Shown one piece after another: positions 5,842-9,903 of a DNA stretch of 9,903 nucleotides. The stretch comes from GCA-2746235 sp049609225. Lineage in GTDB: Bacteria > Planctomycetota > UBA1135. The notes under the pieces were generated by a model. That model ran no database searches. It had not been told where the DNA came from and saw only the letters and a program-made list of their open reading frames with translations. The stretch's first letter is position 1; each line of letters opens with the position of its first letter. The DNA lies in the NCBI GenBank assembly GCA_049609225.1, contig JBMYYH010000105.1, forward strand, positions 1 to 9,903, read 5' to 3'. The position numbers and the translations under genes were made by a program.

Positions 5842-5926
5842 GGCTGTGGGAGAGTCCGGGAAACCGGCACCGAAGGGGCAAACTGCAATGGCAGCCAATC
5901 TCTCAGGTACCAAGGACCACCGCCTG
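5842..5926 (+). ncRNA. Glycine riboswitch, single aptamer
   Basis: The stretch contains the conserved core of the glycine aptamer: GGGAGAG (5848-5854), a CCGG-GAAA-CCGG hairpin (5856-5867), GCACCGAAGGGGCAA (5867-5881), a second hairpin CTGC-AATG-GCAG (5883-5894), then CTCTCAGG (5900-5907) and an AAGGACC segment. P1 can form between GGCTGTGG (5842-5849) and CCACCGCC (5917-5924) with one mismatch. The aptamer senses glycine and, upstream of gcv genes, normally switches expression on when glycine is abundant. Only one copy of the core is visible; many family members have two aptamers in tandem. Its place directly before gcvT confirms the assignment. Confidence 0.95.
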
Positions 5927-5958
5927 ACGGACCCTGAATCGTCATCCCCGACCCAGAC

Positions 5959-5985
5959 AGGACGCCCATCATGGCGTCCTTTTTT
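5959..5985 (+). terminator. Riboswitch-controlled intrinsic terminator
   Basis: AGGACGCC (5959-5966) pairs perfectly with GGCGTCCT (5973-5980) around CATCAT, followed by a T-run to 5985. It is the probable expression platform of the glycine riboswitch. I could not identify a convincing antiterminator strand; CGTC (5940-5943) could compete for GACG in the stem, but only by four pairs. The T-run ends 7 bases before the gcvT ATG, so the hairpin may also block ribosome access. Confidence 0.88.
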
Positions 5986-5992
5986 CGTTTTC

Positions 5993-7081
5993 ATGGCCAC
6001 TCCCAGCACCGAAACCCCACTTCAGACCCCGCTCGCCGACGCCCACGTCGGCCTGGGCGCCAAGATGGTCCCCTTCGCCGGCTGGAATATGCCGCTCGAT
6101 TACGGCTCCATTCTGGGTGAATCCCGCGCCGTCCGCACCACCGCCGGCGTGTTCGACGTCTCCCATATGGCCCGTTTCCTGTTCTCAGGTCCGGAGGCCG
6201 CGGCCGAACTCGATGCCGCTCTGGGTGGCGCGATCCTCGATCAGCCCGTCGGCAAGGCGCGCTACACCATGATCCTGCAGGAAGATGGCGGCATCATGGA
6301 TGACCTCATCACCTATCGCACCGGTGAGGAAGAGATCTTCATGGTGGTGAATGCCGCGAATCGGCACCGCGACTGGGAGATTCTCACCAGCCGTCTGTCG
6401 GCGACGCAGTGCACCGACCTCACCGAAGACGGCGGCGGCATCCTGGCTCTGCAAGGACCGGAATCGCATCGCATCCTCGCGGAGCTGTCGGGCACGTCCG
6501 ATTTCTGCCCAGGATTCCTCGATCTTGCCACCATCCCTTCTCCTTGGGGTGAGCTGTTCATCGCGCGCACCGGCTACACCGGCGAGCATGGCTATGAGAT
6601 CTTCGCCGCCGCCGAACAGATCGTGCCGGTATGGGAAAAGCTGCTTGAACTTGGCGCCGCACCGGTCGGCCTCGGTTCGCGCGATGTCCTGCGCTTGGAA
6701 GCTTGCTTGGCCCTCTATGGCCACGAGATCCACGAGAAGATCACGCCCTTCGATGCCGGTCTGCGTTTCGCCGTGAAAGGTTGGAAGACGCGCGATTTCG
6801 TCGGCGGTGAGGCTCTGCGCAGCCTCGGCGAGTCGGAAGTGGAGCTGGTTGGCTTCACCGCTGAAAAGCGCGTACCTCGTGAGGGATATGCGATCTACTG
6901 CGATGGCGTCGAAGTCGGCGAAATCTGCAGTGGCGTGTTCTCCGCAACCCTCGAGAAGCCGATTGCTACCGGCTACATCAAGAAAGGCGTCGACGGCGCC
7001 TTTACTGTCGACTTCCGCGGCAAGCAGCTCCCTGTCGAGCGCGCCGCGACCCCCTTCGTTCCCCATCGCTCCCGCGACTAA
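5993..7081 (+). CDS. gcvT: Glycine cleavage system T protein (aminomethyltransferase)
   Basis: GcvT transfers the methylene group from the aminomethyl-lipoyl arm of H protein to tetrahydrofolate and releases ammonia. The protein has 362 residues, close to the 364 of E. coli. It shows the N-terminal block TPLADAHVGLGAKMVPFAGWNMPLDYGS, the FDVSHMARF motif, GGIMDDLITYR with the Asp103-Asp104 pair at the folate site, LALQGPES, the RTGYTGEHGYEIF block, LGSRDVLRLEACLALYGHE and the C-terminal barrel ending VPHRSRD. The ATG at 5993 is chosen because family similarity begins just after it; upstream in-frame starts lie inside the riboswitch and terminator. No Shine-Dalgarno sequence precedes it: the bases before the ATG are the terminator T-run. 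First gene of the gcv operon; gcvH follows after 26 bases. Confidence 0.98.
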   Translation: MATPSTETPLQTPLADAHVGLGAKMVPFAGWNMPLDYGSILGESRAVRTTAGVFDVSHMARFLFSGPEAAAELDAALGGAILDQPVGKARYTMILQEDGGIMDDLITYRTGEEEIFMVVNAANRHRDWEILTSRLSATQCTDLTEDGGGILALQGPESHRILAELSGTSDFCPGFLDLATIPSPWGELFIARTGYTGEHGYEIFAAAEQIVPVWEKLLELGAAPVGLGSRDVLRLEACLALYGHEIHEKITPFDAGLRFAVKGWKTRDFVGGEALRSLGESEVELVGFTAEKRVPREGYAIYCDGVEVGEICSGVFSATLEKPIATGYIKKGVDGAFTVDFRGKQLPVERAATPFVPHRSRD

Positions 7082-7107
7082 CCTTCGCCCCTAGGCAAAC
7101 AAGCATC

Positions 7108-7491
7108 ATGCGTCCCGACGATCGTTCTTACCTCGATAGCCACGAATGGGCCAAGCTCGATGGCGACACTGTCACCATCGGCATCACCGACTTCGCTGTA
7201 GAGCAGCTCGGTGAACTCGTCTACCTCGACCTTCCTGAGGTCGGTCGCACCCTCGACGCCGGCGAAGCGCTGGGCGAAGTCGAGTCGGTGAAGGCTGTTT
7301 CCGACATCAACTCTCCTGTTGCTGGTGAAATCGTCGAGATCAACGGCGACCTGCCCGACAATCTCGAAGACCTGCAGAATGATCCACTCGCCGCTGGTTG
7401 GCTGGTGAAGGTCAAGGTCGGTGGCGCCGATGCCCTCGCGGGTCTCAAAGACGCCGCCGCATACGAGGAAGTCGTCGCTTCCGAGAGCTAG
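7108..7491 (+). CDS. gcvH: Glycine cleavage system H protein (lipoyl carrier)
   Basis: GcvH carries the aminomethyl intermediate on a lipoyl lysine between the P, T and L proteins. The 127-residue length is typical. Visible features are SHEWAKLDGDTVTIGITDFA, QLGELVYLDLPEVG, the lipoylation site ESVKAVSD with Lys62, the NSPVAGEIVEIN turn and the C-terminal WLVKVK. The ATG at 7108 gives a standard N-terminus (YLDSHEW). Only a weak TAGG precedes it. It lies 26 bases after gcvT and 62 bases before gcvPA in the same operon. No L-protein gene (lpdA) is seen in the window, so dihydrolipoamide dehydrogenase must be encoded elsewhere. Confidence 0.98.
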   Translation: MRPDDRSYLDSHEWAKLDGDTVTIGITDFAVEQLGELVYLDLPEVGRTLDAGEALGEVESVKAVSDINSPVAGEIVEINGDLPDNLEDLQNDPLAAGWLVKVKVGGADALAGLKDAAAYEEVVASES

Positions 7492-7553
7492 ACCGGCTCT
7501 TTCGAGCTCGTCTTCCCCGCTGTTCGCGCACTGCGCAACCACCCCGCATCCCC

Positions 7554-8906
7554 ATGCCCTACATCCAGAACTCCGACGCCGACCGCGAGGCGATGCTCGC
7601 GGAAATCGGTGTCTCCTCGGTCGAGGAACTGTTCGAGGCGATCCCTAAGGATCTGCATCTGAACAGGCCGCTGGCCATCGATCCCGGTCTCAACGAAGAC
7701 CAACTGCAACGTCATGTGCAGGAACTCGGCGCACGCAACAAGCCTGCAGCCGGTGCCTGTTTCCTTGGCGGTGGTTTCTATGATCACGCTTGGCCTGCCC
7801 TGGTCGACCACTTAATGCAGCGTTCGGAGTTCCTGACCGCATACACCCCGTATCAGCCGGAGTGTTCGCAAGGCACGCTGCAGTGGATCTACGAGTTCCA
7901 GACCATGATCGCCGAGATCTGTGGTTGTGAAGTGGCCAACGCCTCCATGTACGACGGCGCATCAGCTGCTGCAGAAGCCGCATTGATGGCCCTGAACAGC
8001 ACCCGGCGCAAGAAGGTCGTGGTTTCGGCGGGCATGCACCCCGATACGCGCGCCACCATGGTCACTTACTTGAAGCACTTGGATTGTCAGGTCGTGGAAG
8101 CGCCCTTGGTGGATGGTGTGACCGACTGGGGCGACCTGGTCGATGACCAGACCGCCGCAGTCATGGTGCAGCAACCGAACTTCCTCGGCAACATCGAGAA
8201 GATGGTGCCGGTGGTGGAAGCTGCGAAGGCGGTCAAGGCGATGTCGGTGGCTTCGATCTACCCGGTCGCCACGGGATTGCTGCAGTCCCCCGGCAAGCAA
8301 GGCTTCGACATCGTCGTCGGCGATGGTCAGAGCTTTGGCGTGCCCCTGGGATATGGCGGACCAAGCTTCGGTTTCTTCGCAGCAGCCAAGAAGGCTGTGC
8401 GCAAGTTGCCCGGCCGTCTAGTGGGAATCTCCAACGATACCGAAGGCAAACGCGCCTACACCCTGACCTTCCAGACGCGTGAACAGCACATCCGTCGCGA
8501 GAAGGCTACTTCCAACATCTGCACCAACAACGCGCTCATCGCATTGCGCGGGTGCATGCACATGGCGGCACTGGGACCGGAAGGTCTGGAAGAGGTCGCC
8601 TGTGTTTCGCGCCAACGCACCATGGAAATGGTCGAGGTGCTGACCGGTGCTGGATTCGCACAGGCCTTCCCGGAGCAGGCCTACTTCAACGAGGTCGCCT
8701 TCCGCGCATCGTCGGAAGAGGAGTTGTTGAACTTCAAGACGGCACTGCGCGAGCAGGGTCTCTACGGCGTGCTGCCGATGGGCGCGCACTATTCAGGCAT
8801 GGAGGACGTCTTCACGATGGCCTGCACCGAACGCTCCCTACCGGAAGACATCCAAAAACTTGGGCAAATCGCCGCTTCCGTCGTGAAGCAGGAGGTCGCA
8901 CGATGA
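7554..8906 (+). CDS. gcvPA: Glycine decarboxylase (P protein) subunit 1
   Basis: This is the N-terminal half of a split P protein; with GcvPB it decarboxylates glycine and loads the aminomethyl group on GcvH. The protein has 450 residues, the family norm. Motifs are MPYIQNSDADREAMLAEIG at the N-terminus, FLGGGFYDH, TPYQPECSQGTLQWIYEFQ, NASMYDGASAAAEA, GDGQSFGVPLGYGGP, the REQHIRREKATSNICTNNAL block and GAHYSG near the C-terminus. The ATG at 7554 matches the family start; the longer in-frame opening to 7398 overlaps gcvH and is not conserved. No Shine-Dalgarno sequence; a small hairpin (7522-7539) lies just upstream. The stop overlaps the gcvPB start as ATGA, consistent with equal production of the two subunits. 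Confidence 0.97.
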   Translation: MPYIQNSDADREAMLAEIGVSSVEELFEAIPKDLHLNRPLAIDPGLNEDQLQRHVQELGARNKPAAGACFLGGGFYDHAWPALVDHLMQRSEFLTAYTPYQPECSQGTLQWIYEFQTMIAEICGCEVANASMYDGASAAAEAALMALNSTRRKKVVVSAGMHPDTRATMVTYLKHLDCQVVEAPLVDGVTDWGDLVDDQTAAVMVQQPNFLGNIEKMVPVVEAAKAVKAMSVASIYPVATGLLQSPGKQGFDIVVGDGQSFGVPLGYGGPSFGFFAAAKKAVRKLPGRLVGISNDTEGKRAYTLTFQTREQHIRREKATSNICTNNALIALRGCMHMAALGPEGLEEVACVSRQRTMEMVEVLTGAGFAQAFPEQAYFNEVAFRASSEEELLNFKTALREQGLYGVLPMGAHYSGMEDVFTMACTERSLPEDIQKLGQIAASVVKQEVAR

Positions 8907-9903
8907 GACTTACCCCCGTCAACCTGCTGTTCGAAGATTCCCGCCCTGGCCGACGCACGGTGCGCACCCCAGGTGCCGACCGCAAAGCCGCCATCGCTGG
9001 TCTTCCGACTGAGGAACTGCGCGAAACCCCGCCGGCCCTGCCGGAATTGGGTGAGTTGGATCTGGTGCGTCACTTCACGCGCCTGAGTCAGCGCAACTTC
9101 GCCATCACCACCAATTTCTATCCGCTGGGTTCGTGCACCATGAAGTACAACCCGGTGGTCAACGAGGCCATCGCGGCCCAGCCACAGTGGACCGGCCTGC
9201 ATCCTCTGCAAGACGACAGCTCGGTGCAGGGTGCCTTGAAGGTAATGCATGACTTGGCTGCCGACCTCGGTGAAGCTACGGGCCTTCCGGGTGTCACGCT
9301 GCATCCGGCTGCAGGTGCGCATGGGGAACTCACGGCACTGATGGTGCTGCGCGCCTGGCTTGATGAGAAGGGTCAGGATCAGCGTCGGACCATCGTGATT
9401 CCGGACAGTGCGCATGGCACCAACCCGGCATCCTGCACCTTGGCTGGCTTCAAGGTGGTGACCGTGAAGTCGGATGACCTCGGTCTATGTGATCTGGAAG
9501 ACCTGAAGAGTCATCTTGGCGATGACACGGCGGGTTTGATGATCACGAACCCGAACACCCTTGGCCTCTTCGAGGACAACATCGCCGAGATCTGTCGCCT
9601 GGTGCATGAAGCCGGCGGCAAGGTGTACATGGATGGTGCGAACTTCAACGCCATCATGGGCATCAGTCGTCCCGGAGATTTCGGGGTCGACATGATGCAC
9701 TTGAACCTGCACAAGACCATGTCCACCCCTCACGGTGGTGGTGGTCCTGGTTCCGGTCCGATCTGCGTGACCGAGGAACTCACCAAGTACCTGCCGGCGC
9801 CGGCAGTGGTCGAGGCAAACGGCAAGTACCGCTTGCGCACTCCAGAGGCCAGCATCGGCCGGGTACGCGCCTTCCATGGCAACTTCATGGTGCTGTTGCG
9901 GGC
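8903..9903 (+). CDS. gcvPB: Glycine decarboxylase (P protein) subunit 2, 3' end missing
   Basis: This is the C-terminal half of the split P protein and carries the pyridoxal phosphate. 333 complete codons are present before the right edge; the family is about 480-500 residues, so roughly a third is missing. Motifs are FEDSRPGRR near the start, TNFYPLGSCTMKYNP, HPAAGAHGELTALM, DSAHGTNPASC, MITNPNTLGLFE, YMDGANFNAIMG and LNLHKTMSTPHGGGGPGSGP, in which Lys271 should form the Schiff base with PLP. The ATG at 8903 overlaps the gcvPA stop and is preceded, 7 bases upstream, by a perfect AGGAGG inside the end of gcvPA, the strongest ribosome site in the window. Intact up to the edge. Confidence 0.97.
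   Translation, partial: MRLTPVNLLFEDSRPGRRTVRTPGADRKAAIAGLPTEELRETPPALPELGELDLVRHFTRLSQRNFAITTNFYPLGSCTMKYNPVVNEAIAAQPQWTGLHPLQDDSSVQGALKVMHDLAADLGEATGLPGVTLHPAAGAHGELTALMVLRAWLDEKGQDQRRTIVIPDSAHGTNPASCTLAGFKVVTVKSDDLGLCDLEDLKSHLGDDTAGLMITNPNTLGLFEDNIAEICRLVHEAGGKVYMDGANFNAIMGISRPGDFGVDMMHLNLHKTMSTPHGGGGPGSGPICVTEELTKYLPAPAVVEANGKYRLRTPEASIGRVRAFHGNFMVLLR

Larger units (their letters stand above)
5687..5992. other. 306-base divergent control region between rpmB and gcvT
   Basis: This gene-free stretch holds, left to right, the rpmB leader with a copy of the TGACCCCGGA motif (5700-5712), the rpmB promoter, the short palindrome GGAGG-T-CCTCC (5780-5790), the gcv promoter, the glycine aptamer and its terminator. 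About 40 bases between the two -35 boxes hold nothing else I can name. No small open frame with a ribosome site is visible in it. Confidence 0.7.

Noticed and set aside
5927..5958. Possible second glycine aptamer after the first
   Set aside because: No second copy of the CACCGAAGGGGCAA or CTCTCAGG core is present in the remaining bases before the terminator.
5846..5992. N-terminal extension of GcvT through the riboswitch
   Set aside because: The added residues come from aptamer and terminator sequence, and family similarity starts only after 5993.
7522..7539. Small hairpin GTT-C-GCGC / GCGC-AAC between gcvH and gcvPA as an internal terminator
   Set aside because: It is short, bulged, lacks a T-run and lies within an operon whose genes must be co-expressed.
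7398..7553. N-terminal extension of GcvPA by 52 residues
   Set aside because: It overlaps gcvH out of frame and has no similarity to the P protein, whose usual start is at 7554.

Overview
The window is about 9.9 kb of gene-dense, moderately GC-rich bacterial chromosome. The lineage is uncertain. kdsB (a Kdo/LPS gene) implies a Gram-negative envelope. A DUF1844 protein, a long planctomycete-like ribosomal protein L28, a lysine-rich histone-H1-like protein, a split glycine decarboxylase and scarce Shine-Dalgarno sequences together suggest Planctomycetota or a related PVC/Acidobacteria-type phylum. This is inference from recalled family patterns, not from a search. I see no transposase, phage gene, tRNA, rRNA or CRISPR array.

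Region 1 (1-4238, + strand) is a tight run: the 3' part of kdsB, then pyrG (CTP synthase), a small DUF1844 protein and metG (methionyl-tRNA synthetase). kdsB/pyrG and pyrG/DUF1844 overlap by 4 bases (ATGA), and metG starts 3 bases after the DUF1844 stop. PyrG makes the CTP that KdsB uses to activate Kdo. A hairpin lies between metG and the convergent hup gene.

Region 2 (4344-5753, - strand) reads, in transcription order, rpmB (L28), a histone-H1-like protein built from pentapeptide repeats, and an HU-family DNA-binding protein. rpmB has a good promoter and its own intrinsic terminator. An inverted repeat of 10-bp arms precedes hup, and one arm plus flank recurs in the rpmB leader.

Region 3 (5798-9903, + strand) is the glycine cleavage operon gcvT-gcvH-gcvPA-gcvPB (the last gene cut by the window edge). 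It is preceded by a sigma70-like promoter, a single-aptamer glycine riboswitch and an intrinsic terminator whose T-run ends 7 bases before the gcvT start codon. The rpmB and gcv promoters are divergent and share one short intergenic region.

Most of the window is core metabolism and information processing. The least explained parts are the DUF1844 gene, the repeat architecture of the H1-like protein, the shared motif near hup and rpmB, and the layout of the riboswitch leader.
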